DNA from: Pyrenophora tritici-repentis
Lineage: Eukaryota; Ascomycota; Dothideomycetes; Pleosporales; Pleosporaceae
Direction: 5' to 3'
Length of the DNA stretch: 64,000 nt
Assembly (NCBI RefSeq): GCF_003171515.1
Contig: NC_089390.1
Coordinates: forward strand, 1,860,001 to 1,924,000
The position numbers and the translations under genes are program-made. Below are positions 1-10,147 of the stretch, in pieces. The notes under the pieces were generated by a model. The model saw only the letters and a program-made list of their open reading frames with translations, had not been told where the DNA came from and did not search any database. Position 1 is the first letter of the stretch. Each line of letters begins with the position of its first letter.

Positions 1-8
1 AGACATAG

Positions 9-182
9 CTTCAGTCTTCCCTTCGCAATGTGCTGGCAACGTTTGGCGCAAACAGCAAACAGTACCGCGATATTAAACTGATGGTCGACGAGTACACGGC
101 CAAACTTGCGATGGAGAGGCTGTCTATATCTTCGAGCAAGCCGCTGCGGGATGATGGATGTGAGAGGATGCACGTGAATTGA
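9..182 (+). CDS. 3' end of an unrecognised gene (partial, cut by window edge)
   Basis: An open frame of 57 codons follows an in-frame TAG at 6-8 and ends at TGA 180-182. The sequence just upstream ends in ACATAG, which could be a splice acceptor, so this may be the last exon of a gene whose body lies left of the window. The peptide is coding-like: a helical stretch (QYRDIKLMVDEYTAKLAMER) and then a serine-rich, polar tail ending MHVN. I do not recognise the family. It could also be a chance frame, since no start codon or upstream exon can be seen. Confidence 0.35.
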   Translation, partial: LQSSLRNVLATFGANSKQYRDIKLMVDEYTAKLAMERLSISSSKPLRDDGCERMHVN

Positions 183-509
183 TAAGGAAGTCTTGGTAGT
201 TGGAAGATAGTGAGGTTGGGATGAGCTCGCCTGGTTCAGAAAAGGAGTGCGCAAAACTTAAGCAGTCTTTCATTCATAGGAGATGCTAAATATGTCTAGG
301 TGCATTTGTGGCTTGCGCTATACAGGCGGCACAATGTATTGGTCTTTGTAGACACGAAAATTTCAATTCGATCTCAGTTTTGGATTCTGCAGGGTAATAC
401 CCGGGCTATCGTCGAGAGATGGAAACATTGCTTCCTCCTATCACTCCCAACCTAACCTGTTCATGCTTTCTGCCCGTTGTTACTTCAATATAACTCTGTA
501 ATTCCTTCT
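183..509. other. Intergenic, no feature seen
   Basis: Spacer between the partial gene at the left edge and the minus-strand ORF whose stop is at 510. It should hold the 3' ends of both transcripts. No RNA gene, repeat or convincing regulatory motif was seen. Confidence 0.5.
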
Positions 510-1121
510 TCAAGATAGGTATGTCGAGTCGTCTTCCTCTGGAGCGGGTACTATAGCGAGCATTTTGTGCACCAACAACCGGAGATCCTCTTTGGACAAC
601 GACGCAAGCTGGCTCGATGTAGAAACCATGCATTCCTCGACGATCCTTTCGACTTCTCGGTTGGGCACGTCGAGTGGGATGCCCAGGAGAGATTGATAGT
701 GCGCCATAGTCTCCCTCAGTGTCTTTTCGTCGTCGGGCGTCACATCCAAGGTGATGACCGAGTCTTTGATGATTGCTGAAGTAGCTGGCAAGACCCTTTG
801 AATCAACTCCATGATGCTATCGGGGACTGTGTTGATGGCGTATATGATCTGGAGGAACTGGTGCCAATCTTTCTGGGGCAACTGCATCTCGTGGGTTTCC
901 CTGGGGACCACAGCAGGTGGCGTCCATGGCACATAGACGTATGGCACAAATGGCTTGGACGCTTGAATTGGGTTTGGGTTTGACGAGCGGTAACCAAGTG
1001 GCCAGAATTCCGTTCCTGGAGCGAGTGTATTGCGTTCTTCCGGGTTTGTGCTTGTGTCTGCATCTGCGACTGCTCTGTTCAACGCCATTTTCGAAAGGAG
1101 AGGCCGTGATGTAATGGGCAA
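510..1121 (-). CDS. Hypothetical protein, 203 aa
   Basis: Intronless minus-strand ORF of 203 residues. An internal ATG at residue 12 (MALNRAVADADT) is an equally good start. The N-terminal third is polar and rich in Pro, Asn and Thr; the middle is Pro- and Trp-containing (VYVPWTPPAVVPRE). The C-terminal half looks helical and ends in an acidic tail (APEEDDSTYLS). No signal peptide, membrane segment or known motif was seen, and I do not recognise the family. It is divergent from the gene starting at 1339, with 217 bp between the starts. The good length and plausible composition support a real gene, but nothing indicates function. Confidence 0.5.
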   Translation of the reverse strand: MPITSRPLLSKMALNRAVADADTSTNPEERNTLAPGTEFWPLGYRSSNPNPIQASKPFVPYVYVPWTPPAVVPRETHEMQLPQKDWHQFLQIIYAINTVPDSIMELIQRVLPATSAIIKDSVITLDVTPDDEKTLRETMAHYQSLLGIPLDVPNREVERIVEECMVSTSSQLASLSKEDLRLLVHKMLAIVPAPEEDDSTYLS

Positions 1122-1338
1122 GTATTTGCAGGTGCTGCCCCTAGGCGGTTAGCGCAGGTAATTGGAAAGTTTGTACACAAGCATCCCTAGGGTACTTACC
1201 TAGGTAGGCATCTGGCACTAACTTCATTGGGAGCGCGCCTCTCAGTCAACCCGCCTTCATGCCTGTTGATACTCACTCACTTTTAATTTTACTTCAGTCC
1301 TGTCAAAAGTCCACAGCAACATCGGTGTTCACGCTATC

Positions 1339-2543
1339 ATGGAGCGCATCGAGCTACACAATGTCAAAGATACCCTCGAAGAGAGCGTCGACTTCAACCG
1401 GAAAACGAAGAAAGACACAAAGATACAGTTCATGAATTCGACCGCAGACAAGCACTCGCTACAGAAAGGTGACCTGGGTGCGGTGGAAGCAACTGCAAAG
1501 ACGGCTATCAGCTATCTGGGATCTGGAGGTAGCCTAGAATTTCCCACGCTAGGCATTGTCGCACTCCAAGCAGTGACAAAGGACCTGGGACAGATTCGCA
1601 TACAGTTCGAGGAACTAGTACTGCACAAAAAAAGCTCAAGTTGCTGCGACGCTACTATCAGGCATTTGGCTATGAGACCCTGAAGGAAGCGCTTTCCGAC
1701 AAGGGCATCCAAAAGCCTACCGCAAAAGAGATCGAAAACATCCTCGTCAAGAAATACAAGCCTCTTCAAGCAGGGATCTCGTCCGCCTCGGCTTGTCGGA
1801 ACTTCTTGAGAATCCTGCAGAACCTTCGGCAAGATGGCTACAACTTGATCTACCTATTCCGGGACGCCTCTATGAACTGGCGCTTGAGGAACGAGACGGT
1901 TTCCGGAAGACAGACGCGCGAACGTATAGTAGCTCTTTTCGGTCGCTATCTAGAGGATCTCCGCCACTTTCCTTTCGTATCCACTGCTGGTGATATCCAG
2001 GCAGCTATGAGGGCTTACTTCCAACGCAAGAAGTTCCCAGGTTCGGATAGTCAGTGGTTTACTATCTGCGGATCGCATTGGCCATCGTTCTTGGAGGCAC
2101 GAGCATACGCGTGGAGTATCGTGAAACCCATGTGTTTTGACACTATTAGCGACGAGGAGATACTGAGCGTCCATAACATATACACGAGACCCATGCACTA
2201 CCACGTGCTTCACCCTATGGACGTCAACGGCGAGCAGATCCTGACGACTGCAATGTCACTTGAAGCCGGTAGCATCCTTGGCATCGTTGCGGCCCAGATG
2301 CGTTACGTTGAGCCAGCTCTAGCAAAGTCGCACTGGTTCCAGCTTCCGAATGGCGTCTATTGTGAACCACTTCCGGGTCCCTTCACCCTCATCTTCCGAG
2401 GACCGGATGTCTCCAACACTCACGGCAACGTTTGTCTAGTCTACGATGTCGTCAAGGATCCGTTCAGCGGGGTAGCGCCTTTTCGCTTGTTTGCTGTCAC
2501 CGTGAGGTTCATTGCTCCTTTGGAGCCCCCCAGACTATGGTGA
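1339..2543 (+). pseudogene. Hypothetical gene with a one-base frameshift in an A7 run
   Basis: Two frames abut. The first runs from ATG 1339 through a helical segment ending FEELVLHKK; the second continues KLKLLRRYYQAFGYETL and ends at TGA 2543 after about 300 residues. They meet at seven As (1627-1633). One more A would give a single frame of about 400 codons across the join, and no GT..AG intron fits there. The frame after the join is coding-like throughout (MNWRLRNETVSGRQTRERI, FLEARAYAWSIVKPM). I do not recognise the family. The shift may be a true null mutation, an assembly error in a homopolymer, or a -1 slip on the A run. Another broken gene with an A-run indel lies nearby at 5829-7356. 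Confidence 0.55.
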
Positions 2544-3280
2544 TGAGACACGATGCGCAGCCTGCCGTAGTGCGGTCTATCAACGTCGAGGCATATATGC
2601 GCACTACCGAGTGGCATACTTGTATACCATATCGAGAGATAATCTAGCTCATATCCAAGCACCAAGTACGATCTGAATACAAATTGATTATGCTCCATTC
2701 GTATACAACGCCCCGTGTTAAGTCTGTTAGTGGTCTTTGATGTGATTATATGTCCGTATTTTATTGCTTCCGTGGCAAGTGCGCAAAAGGATGCTGCTCT
2801 CATAGCCTATGTGGGCATTATAGTGCCCGTAATACTAATCATGACAGCTTTATGTGTCAAAGATGGGTAGACACTGAAGTTGAGCGGTATACGCGTTATA
2901 CATAGAAGTAACAGCTTGAGATGCCCGGCCTACTGTAGGTACAGAAGGAAGAGGATATGGTCGGTGACTTAGTGGGTATGGATGTGAGGGAAGATGCACA
3001 CCTACTCAATAATAAATCTCAACACTGGTGACCTCACGGCTTTATTCATTCACCACCTTCGAAATTCAGAGTGGAGAATCGATACAACTATATTTGAGGG
3101 TAAAAAATCAAACTACGCGGATATATTACAGGTAAGGAGAAGGTCTAAGATGCGACCTTGATGCTATCTAAATGAGAATTAGGAAGACAATACATAACAC
3201 ATAAGCTTTTGGTATGACAAAGAAGAAAAGAAATACGACATGGTGAGTAGGATGGAATAGAAAATATGGCGACACGGAGG
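2544..3280. other. Intergenic between two convergent genes
   Basis: A 737 bp AT-rich spacer between two genes that converge. It presumably holds two 3' UTRs. No RNA gene, repeat or open frame worth reporting was seen. Confidence 0.5.
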
Positions 3281-4540
3281 TCAAATGACCGAAGGAAGCG
3301 ACGCGGTAAGATTGACGGCATTTCTGCCGGTCTTCACTCCAAACGACAGGTCTTTCCCATCTTGGAGGGTCTTCCAGACCGTAATGAGTTCTCTCGACTT
3401 TTCATCATGGCCGTTCCAGGCAGTCGGCTCAAGACTGCAGGTCTTTTGGATGTCGCCGATGTCGTGCCGAACCCAATACACGTTGTGGTCTTCTTCAACG
3501 AACTTCTCGCTCATCCCATAGTATAAGCCATTGAGGCGTAACACGAGGTCGAAGTGTAGGCCATTTTGTTGAAGCCACGGCTTCAACATCCGCAGATCGC
3601 AGGCCCAGCCGTCCAGACCCACCGACACTACTGTCGGACGCAGTCCTGCCTGATTGGCTGACTCAATATCATTGACAATGGCTTTCGTAAACTCAAAAGC
3701 TCTGTGGATGTCGGACTTCTCTCCCGCTGAGTTTCCCAGAAAGCTATTATCAATAGCGGGTGCTGGTAGATACCGAGTTGGACAGTCGTAGCAAGAATGC
3801 AGGACAGCGGACTTGCTCTCGTCCTTACTCCAGGCGACGTAGTGGTTGAGCACTTGCTGCCCAATTATCGGCAGGCCAGTTTCAAAGCTTTCTGTACCTG
3901 CCTTCCAGGCCTGTGGCCGCTTCTCTGAGCTACGATTGATGATGATGATGATGTTGGGTGGCATCTCGTCCTTGGCTGCCGCCGTGATCTCGATTCTCAC
4001 TGACGTCTGTCGCTCGCCCGGCGGTTTGGCTTTACACCTCTCCTCATGCCCTGCCAGCTGGTATAGACAGGCATGGCGGACATTTCATCCTGCTACCCGG
4101 CATTGATATGGGCTCCGAAGGTCGTCCTTGTGGCTTCTTGCATGGTTGGCCATGGCAGTGCCGTTGGCACATACGACTTTACACCCATTATATGTCCCCC
4201 ATGGACATTTAATGTCCGTTTGTGACGGTGCGGAGCAATCCGTCAGCTTCGCATGATGGTTCGCTTTAAAGAAGGCTCGCAGTGCGCTGCTCAACTTGAG
4301 GGGGCATCTTGTACCCCTAAAGGTAAGGGGAAGTTTTCGTATGAGCAGACCGATACAGCTGACGGCAAGAGAAGTACGGCGCGTCGCTGCGCGCGATAAG
4401 GTAGCGTGGAGAATACAGAACAAGAAAGTCTCGAGCATGAACTTGTGTATGAAAGACCAAGGCAGATACCGTCTTAGTGGGTGGTGCGTGTTATAAGAAG
4501 AGAAAGAGCGACTGACGGGTATGGCCGACCAGATCGACAA
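3281..4540 (-). pseudogene. Zinc-finger protein gene interrupted by an in-frame TGA
   Basis: One minus-strand frame is open from about 4540 to the stop at 3281 except for a TGA at 4087-4085. Upstream of it is a finger-like C-x7-C-x12-H-x3-H (from CPWGTYNGC at 4207 to the His pair in NHARSH). The TGA itself sits in a second finger: C-x4-[TGA]-x12-H-x3-C, read from YQCRVAG to GHEERC. The TGA occupies the position of the second zinc ligand, so the ancestral codon was very likely TGC or TGT. The remaining roughly 265 residues carry a run of five Ile coded by a GAT/ATC repeat (near 3940-3955) and no motif I recognise. The true N-terminus is uncertain; residues encoded upstream of about 4240 look non-coding. 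It may be a nonsense pseudogene, a readthrough case or a sequencing error. A 239-residue ORF starting at ATG 4000 could still be translated. Confidence 0.55.
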
Positions 4541-5469
4541 GCGCGCACGGACGCAGGCATTGAGGTGAGTTGGGAAGTCTCACTCACCTCGAGTCTTTCC
4601 TTAATAGGCAATCGCCACACCGCTGCCCTGAAGATGAGAGAGTGTGGGCACCCGGGTCCTGAAGGCACACGGAAATCATTAGGCCATCGCTTGCCTACCT
4701 AGGTATCTTTTATTCCCTCAGGAACACGAAGTCAATAATTGTGAACACGCGCTGCGGCCCTCTGTAGGATTCTAGGTCAACCAAATGCGATGATGTAGCT
4801 TGTATGGCTTCAGTGCATAATTAGGTTTCACCTGCTGCGTAAAAATAGTTCGAAGGCATTCAGGCTCTTGTAAAGACAACTTGATTGTAGTGCTGATTTG
4901 ACTCTAGTCGACGCCATCCATATCGATATGCTTTAGTCTTTTCCAGATGTGAACTCATTCATGCTCTCTCTCGACACCAATCGAACACGAAAGGGGAATG
5001 GGACTTTCCAACTCAAGGTGACCCTGACGCCTGTGCGCATTTGATGTTACTCGCCCTCTTTACTTCTCGCCTCGAGCACTCACCACGGCATATCTGCAAG
5101 AGTCTGCACTGTCATGACTGATCGAATTTATTCTAATACTTCCACGTCGCCCGCCTAAACGTGCCCCTTCTTCAATCTCAAGCGCATCTCAGAACTACCC
5201 TAAGCTATGTCTATGTCAGCCGCCAAGTCCGATTTTGTCGTGAATAGACAACACCGACAGCTTCTGGTAGGGGTTCTTGACGCTTAACGACTTTTGGGGG
5301 AGTTCTCGGTCTATTCCACAAGTTCGTCAAGTCAACAGGATTGTCTACAATACGCGCAGATAAGATAGGTGTCCTTACTAGAAAACACCATTGCTGTTGG
5401 TTGGCTTTGCACTAAGTGCGTAAAGGGAAATAACGATAACTAGGAATGCATTCTGTTCGGTGGTTGTGA
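4541..5469. other. Intergenic, no feature seen
   Basis: About 930 bp with no convincing open frame, RNA gene or repeat. It separates the broken zinc-finger gene from the small ORF at 5470. Confidence 0.45.
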
Positions 5470-5754
5470 TTGATTGTCTACGAACATAGCTGCTACGAAG
5501 GTATACCTAAGCTCTGCGCAAGATGGGCCGAAGTCGGGCCGAAGTGTCAAGCAGCCGACGTCTCTACCGATACTCACGATCCGACAATTGCCTATATTAG
5601 TGGGAACGAAAAAGATACCACTATCCTCGCAAAAGTGATGGGAGAGCCATATAAAGAGAGATTCAACGATACGACCATTACAGAAGTCATCAATCATGCC
5701 AGAATGGCAGTACAGTCCTTGAATGAATCCGCCAAAAAGCGTACCTTTTTGTAA
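5470..5754 (+). pseudogene. Orphan coding-like ORF without an ATG, possible gene remnant
   Basis: An open frame of 94 codons begins right after a TGA (5467-5469) and has no ATG near its start; the first Met is deep inside, in VMGEPYKERF. The composition is protein-like (DTTILAKVMGEP, TEVINHARMAVQSLNESAKK). It may be the last exon or a fragment of a gene eroded at its 5' side. It lies 75 bp upstream of the MITE-split gene and in the same orientation, but in a different frame. No family was recognised. Confidence 0.25.
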
Positions 5755-5828
5755 CGGTGTGAGGAGAGGAGGAGGACTGCGTTGCATTGTATAGCTATGG
5801 AGAAACTGCAGCTATATAAGTGTGTGTG

Positions 5829-7356
5829 ATGAAAAAGTGTGGTAGCGATAGCCGTACCCAACTCTCACCCAAGTCGGTCTTGGCAAGGCCCAAACCGTTA
5901 CACTTTTCACAGGACCCATATACACATTGGCAGTATTTTGGTCACGAATTCCGTGCGTTGGCAGTCAAGGCAATACCGGTTGAGGACTTCAAACCCGCCC
6001 AGACCAAGACAGGCAGGTTATTGGTATTTCACTATCGGGACATGGTCAACCAGACTCCGCAACAATCAATCGGATCGGCATGATTGATTCCTATCTAGGT
6101 TAAAGGCTGCCTAATGAAGTAATTCTTTAACCTATATAGGAATCAATCATGTCAATCGATTGATTGTTGCGGAGTCTGTGGTCAACAACCCTCTGTATGT
6201 GGATAGCAACTCAGAATCCGTGGAGAAGTCAGAGGTGACTTTCTTCGAAAAGGCCATACGTTTGGACTATGAAACTGTGACGGTAGATCTCTGGGACATA
6301 AGCAAAGTACGTTTTGATCACCACTATTAATTAGTACGATCTAACAATTAAAGGTGCTCTGCGAGGTACATCTAATGAATCCCACTCCAGCTACCTTTGC
6401 GGAAATGGATCTCGTTCACCGGGATCTTAAACGAGTTCCACAATTAGTGAGTCAGGTCAGAATACGCGGTGAGCTCGGGGGGGGGAGGACAGATGAAGAG
6501 AGCTTGGCCTTTGAAAACAGTGTACAGGCATTATCGGACAGCCTCCACACGTCAGTCGCACCATTCGTGGATATCATTCATGGAGATGACCGAGCACATG
6601 TCGGGATCATGATACGCGCCATGTCGATGCCCCTAGAAACCATGAAGTTACATAGGGACTGCAAGAAAAAAAATCTTACAAGGTCCAACCGATCGATGGT
6701 TATGGCTTGCCATGCGGAAGGTTGCGAATCTGGGTACTCATCTACTAACCTTCCGGGATTCTACCATCACTAACTTCGTCAAATGGATTGGGCAAACCAT
6801 GGCTCGCGACACTGTTGGCGAAACAGATGCCTTCTTCCTGGACAAGAGTACAACTTTGCTCCCATTGGCAATATGGGGTGATCTACTCCACCTGTGCCCC
6901 ATAGCCGCCCACACTCCCTTCGATTTTTCTGTCGACGCCAAAGAAACTTTGAGGCTAGGGAGCCTTTTCTGCGAGTTTGCGCCAGACGACTCCGAATACA
7001 ATGTCATCAGATGCATGAAGCCAATCTGGTCCGTCGACTACGCTGCATGTACGAGCGATATGTACGGTCAGAGCACAAAGCATCGAGCGCCCCCATTCGA
7101 CGCCCAGTATCGACGCGTGCTACCACGCTGTGTGAAAACAGATGTCACGCGCAGTACTAAAACGATCATATATGAGCTAAAAGCGAGGCACTATTCAGAT
7201 GGAGGAACAGAGGGCACCTTGTATATCATAAGTACATGGTTAAACGAGTTGTATACTGCGGTACTTGATGGTAACACAGAAAAGTTCTGGGATCTGATCG
7301 ATTTGGAAAAGAAATGGGAAGGAGAAGGCAGGACCACCTTAGGAGGCACAGAATAG
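5829..7356 (+). pseudogene. Unrecognised gene split by a MITE and a frameshift
   Basis: Removing the element at 6051-6178 plus one 8 bp duplicate rejoins the frame exactly (HYRDMVN to NPLYVDSNSES). The frame then runs to a 47 bp intron (6307-6353, GTACGT..TTAAAG, phase 0) and continues VLCEVHLMNPTPAT. At an A8 run (6666-6673) one A too many moves the frame; with seven As it would read through KKKILQGPTDRWLWLAMRKV and on to TAG at 7356. The intact product would have been about 450 residues. The body has no signal peptide or recognised motif (FEFAPDD, TWLNELYTAVLDG). As it stands, translation ends at the TGA inside the MITE (6081-6083). Start taken at ATG 5829. Two independent lesions make it a pseudogene with high likelihood. 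Confidence 0.65.
6051..6178 (+). mobile_element. 128 bp hAT-like MITE with perfect TIRs and 8 bp TSD
   Basis: The element has 22 bp perfect terminal inverted repeats starting CAGACTCCGCAACAATC and ending in the exact reverse complement. The inverted homology continues inward with a few mismatches (the central TCCTATCTAGG/CCTATATAGGA arms), so almost the whole element folds into a hairpin with about 53 bp arms and a roughly 19 nt loop. It is flanked by the direct 8 bp repeat TGGTCAAC at 6043-6050 and 6179-6186. An 8 bp duplication is typical of hAT transposons, which must supply the transposase in trans because no coding capacity is present. P and Merlin elements are less likely alternatives. 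The perfect TIRs and TSD suggest a fairly recent insertion. Confidence 0.9.
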
Positions 7357-8045
7357 AAGAGGATTGACGATGTTCATGCGCCCGCGCAAGAAAAGAGTCG
7401 AGTGCGAGGATTGAAGGGCTTACCCAAGAAGTGGGGAGCTGGGTGCTTGGCTGAAGAATGTTATTTTGGAGGAATATCTAGGCGATGAACCATCGCGTGG
7501 AACCGCCGACGGACCAAAGCAGTCGTCGAAAACCATAGTCATGCGTAGCATTCGTATGCACCCATGTCGCCATTATCGTGAGGCAGATGGTCCCGGAGGC
7601 AGAAATGAGTAGAAACATTCCTACTGATTATGGATTGAGGCTAGTTCATTGCCGTGATCTGCTTGGCGTAATTTACATGAAGTCCACCACCGAGCTATAC
7701 ACGAATCAGCCAAAGCTAGGTGCCATAGATATAATTGTATAGACCTCTCCTGCTTCGTCACATGCATATATAAACATGATTTAGTCGATGAGTCTGTCAA
7801 ATCCCAACCATATTGCAAGTCTTTGTGCGGGATACCGCTTGCAGGCCCTCTCTTACCTGCTTGTACCGTTTACAGTGGAGGCTCCAGGTAATCAACATGA
7901 AAATATTGAAGATTCTTGTGAGAAACGTTGAGACTACCTTTACCTTGCTTTGAAAGCTAATCAATACCCACTCCCTGGCTATATCACTTTCTCTGGGAGA
8001 CCAACACTCGGACACTCGGTAACTTTGGTAGCCCCAACCTCCGAG
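7357..8045. other. Intergenic, no feature seen
   Basis: About 690 bp between the split gene and the next gene. No open frame, RNA gene or repeat was supported here. The right end should hold the promoter and 5' UTR of the gene starting at 8046. Confidence 0.45.
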
Positions 8046-8811
8046 ATGAAGAGACACGCAGACAACTTCGATAAACAACCCCAAGGAAACAAGAAGCCTC
8101 GCCATGAAAGCGACCACATAGGAGCTTCTGTACCGGTCTTCCCGCAAATGGTGAAGGCCTTATGTCAAGTCTGTGTTACGACACGAAAGCCAGAAATGAT
8201 GGAATTCATTGGTCAGATCAAGAACAAAGACATCGAAGACACTCGTAAGGGACTGTGTCTCTTAACAGACGAAGACAATATCCGCACATGGCGAAGTGGT
8301 TTCAGAGCCTTACTTGACTGTGGCGACATCGTCGAGCAAGCAAGCAAGTTCATGAAGAAGATACCCAAGAAAACTCAAAAACATGTGTAAGAATGCCATG
8401 GAGAAGCATGAAAAGACCATGCACCAAGGTATGAATAAAACCCAACCATCAACCACGTTACATTAACACAGTCCAGACCGCGATGGGAGTGAGCAGGGTA
8501 TCCCTTCCCTAGATCCAAAGATTTTCGTAGGGGAGACGATAATGGCCAACATGAAGCCACCAAAAGAAAACGTGAGGTGGGAACCCGGAGCGTGGGCGTT
8601 GAATTGGTCAGATTTGAACTCTACACAGGAGCAACAACTGGTAGATCAGATGAAGCTTCGACTGTCTCCGGAGGGACGCAGCATGCTCGATATCACTATG
8701 GTGAAAGACATGTGTGAGATAATCGCTCGGAACAAGACTCGGAACAAGCAGGCCAATGGCGATACGGATACTACAACACAAGATGCGGACATGGAGGCAG
8801 AGAAGGATTGA
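8046..8811 (+). CDS. Hypothetical nuclear-type protein, 226 aa, two exons
   Basis: Exon 1 is 8046-8386 and exon 2 is 8472-8811, joined by an 85 bp intron (GTAAGA..ATTAACACAG, phase 2). Splicing removes the in-frame TAA at 8388 and gives KKTQKHV-PDRDGSEQGIPS. The ATG at 8046 is preferred over an upstream in-frame ATG at 7950 because it begins a basic, lysine-rich N-terminus with a possible nuclear localisation signal (NKKPRHE). The middle is helical and carries several Cys; the C-terminus is acidic (DTTTQDADMEAEKD). I do not recognise the family. It is the only spliced gene in the first 9 kb with no visible lesion. Confidence 0.6.
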
Positions 8812-9006
8812 GATGATGCTGCAGACGGAGATGCCACAGGATGCGATGAAGCAAGGTGGCACGATATATGGCAATGACCATGCGAATCCCAAGGAAGTGG
8901 CAGCTGCTCGACAATGCGAGATAGCACGGCCACAGTGCGAACCAAAAGTTTTGAAATTCTGCTTCTATCGGTTGACGATTTCTTCGTAGACTAGTTTGGT
9001 TAGATC

Positions 9007-9082
9007 AGTGGACCCTGACAGAGAATTGAATTTGCAACCTTCCCTATACCATGATCGCTAAGACATTATCGGTCATGCCACT
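9007..9082 (-). tRNA. Degenerate tRNA-like segment (possible tRNA relic)
   Basis: On the minus strand a 76 nt segment begins AGTGGCATGACC and ends GGGTCCACT, so the outer five bases of each end pair as an acceptor stem would. It has an A-box-like TGGCATGACCG and a B-box-like AATTCAATTC at about the right spacing. The T stem does not pair properly and no clear anticodon stem forms. This is at best a decayed tRNA or a tRNA-derived repeat; chance similarity is possible. Confidence 0.25.
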
Positions 9083-9306
9083 GAAGAATGCTAGCGAAGT
9101 CTCGAACCGTATCAACCACCACACGAGATTTCGTCAAAGCTTCGCCAGGCTGAGTCCAAGACACCCACCAGTGTTGCTTTGGTACATGGTAACCTACTTG
9201 ATTGTATCTCACTAGTTCCGACCGCTGATGCCGTAGACGTAGATAGGTTGCGAGAACTTATACCAGTCTTTTTGCAGAAGTGCATCCATGGGATATATAA
9301 AGCCTT

Positions 9307-9367
9307 CTGCGGAGGATGTTTAGAACGAACCTAAACGCAGCGCCTTAGACCACTCGGCCATCGCTTT
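9307..9367 (-). tRNA. 5' part of a tRNA-Leu(UAG)-like gene with intron; 3' half lost
   Basis: The minus strand reads GCGATGGCCGAGTGGTCTAA and then GGCG, the acceptor/D-arm consensus of fungal leucine tRNAs. An anticodon arm CTGCG-TTTAG follows, with anticodon TAG, and the matching CGCAG is displaced by about 18 nt. That insert contains CTAAA, which would pair with the anticodon as pre-tRNA introns do. After CGCAG no long variable arm, T arm (GGTTCRANNCC) or 3' acceptor strand can be found. It is probably a 3'-truncated or heavily mutated tRNA pseudogene. Confidence 0.45.
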
Positions 9368-10147
9368 CCCTCCCCACTCATTGCAACACACTCACGCACG
9401 CCTACATGCAACCTACCGAGCCCCATCAAATACGAACAGACTGTCCATTTCAAACCCACCCTCTCTCGTTACGAGATGTGGAGATGAAGACCAGCAGCCC
9501 ATCATGACCGAACTAGTGTTAGCGCAAAAGCCGGTTTTCTTGGCTTCTTCTGCATACCGTACATACAGTGCACCGATCAGGGGAGTGCTGTAGATCGATT
9601 TAATGCACGTGGGTGGGGTACATGGAGATTTTGAGATTGCGATTATGCATTGTAGATGATCTTTGTACTACGTGGAAGTTTAGTAAGGGGGTAGGGTGGT
9701 GGTGCTAAGGCACGCTACGAACATGTCATGTGATGCGGGATGTGTGGTTGTGGCGATATCTGGATCGAGTGGTGGTGTGATGTGGTGTATGCAGCCATGG
9801 CATTTGCGATAAGAGGGGTGTGGTATCGAATAAGAAAAGAAATTGCCTCAGAAGTCTTGTGGTGATAGACGTAAAATGGCATTGGTTCCAAGGGTTTTTC
9901 ATTCTGCTCATTAGATCGTATGTAAAAATGGTATACCTGCAAGCGTTCATGACCCCAGAGCACCATTTGCCGCCCCCAAGCTTTTTTGCGCAAACCTCGC
10001 TCTCAGCGCCATAGGCATGTGTGGTATAAGTAAACGCCTTATGCAAAAACCGCGCTTGCGTTCATGACCAAAACACACCAGATATCCACAAACAAGGTCG
10101 TAACCCAACCCTTTCATACACCCCGCTATATCATTTTCTCCACCCAA

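Larger units (their letters stand above)
8812..10147. other. Gene-poor spacer with two tRNA-like relics
   Basis: Contains the two minus-strand tRNA-like segments listed separately (9007-9082, 9307-9367). The rest shows no supported open frame. The stretch 9600-9830 is G/T-rich on the plus strand without a clean repeat unit. Confidence 0.4.

Noticed and set aside
4240..4540. N-terminal 100 codons of the zinc-finger frame as real coding sequence
   Set aside because: Composition is Arg/Ser/Leu-rich like a shadow frame and no conserved motif appears before the first finger; the true start is unknown.
8387..8471. Apparent frameshift between two ORFs in the 8.0-8.8 kb gene
   Set aside because: An 85 bp intron with GTAAGA donor and ACAG acceptor joins the frames perfectly, so no lesion is needed.
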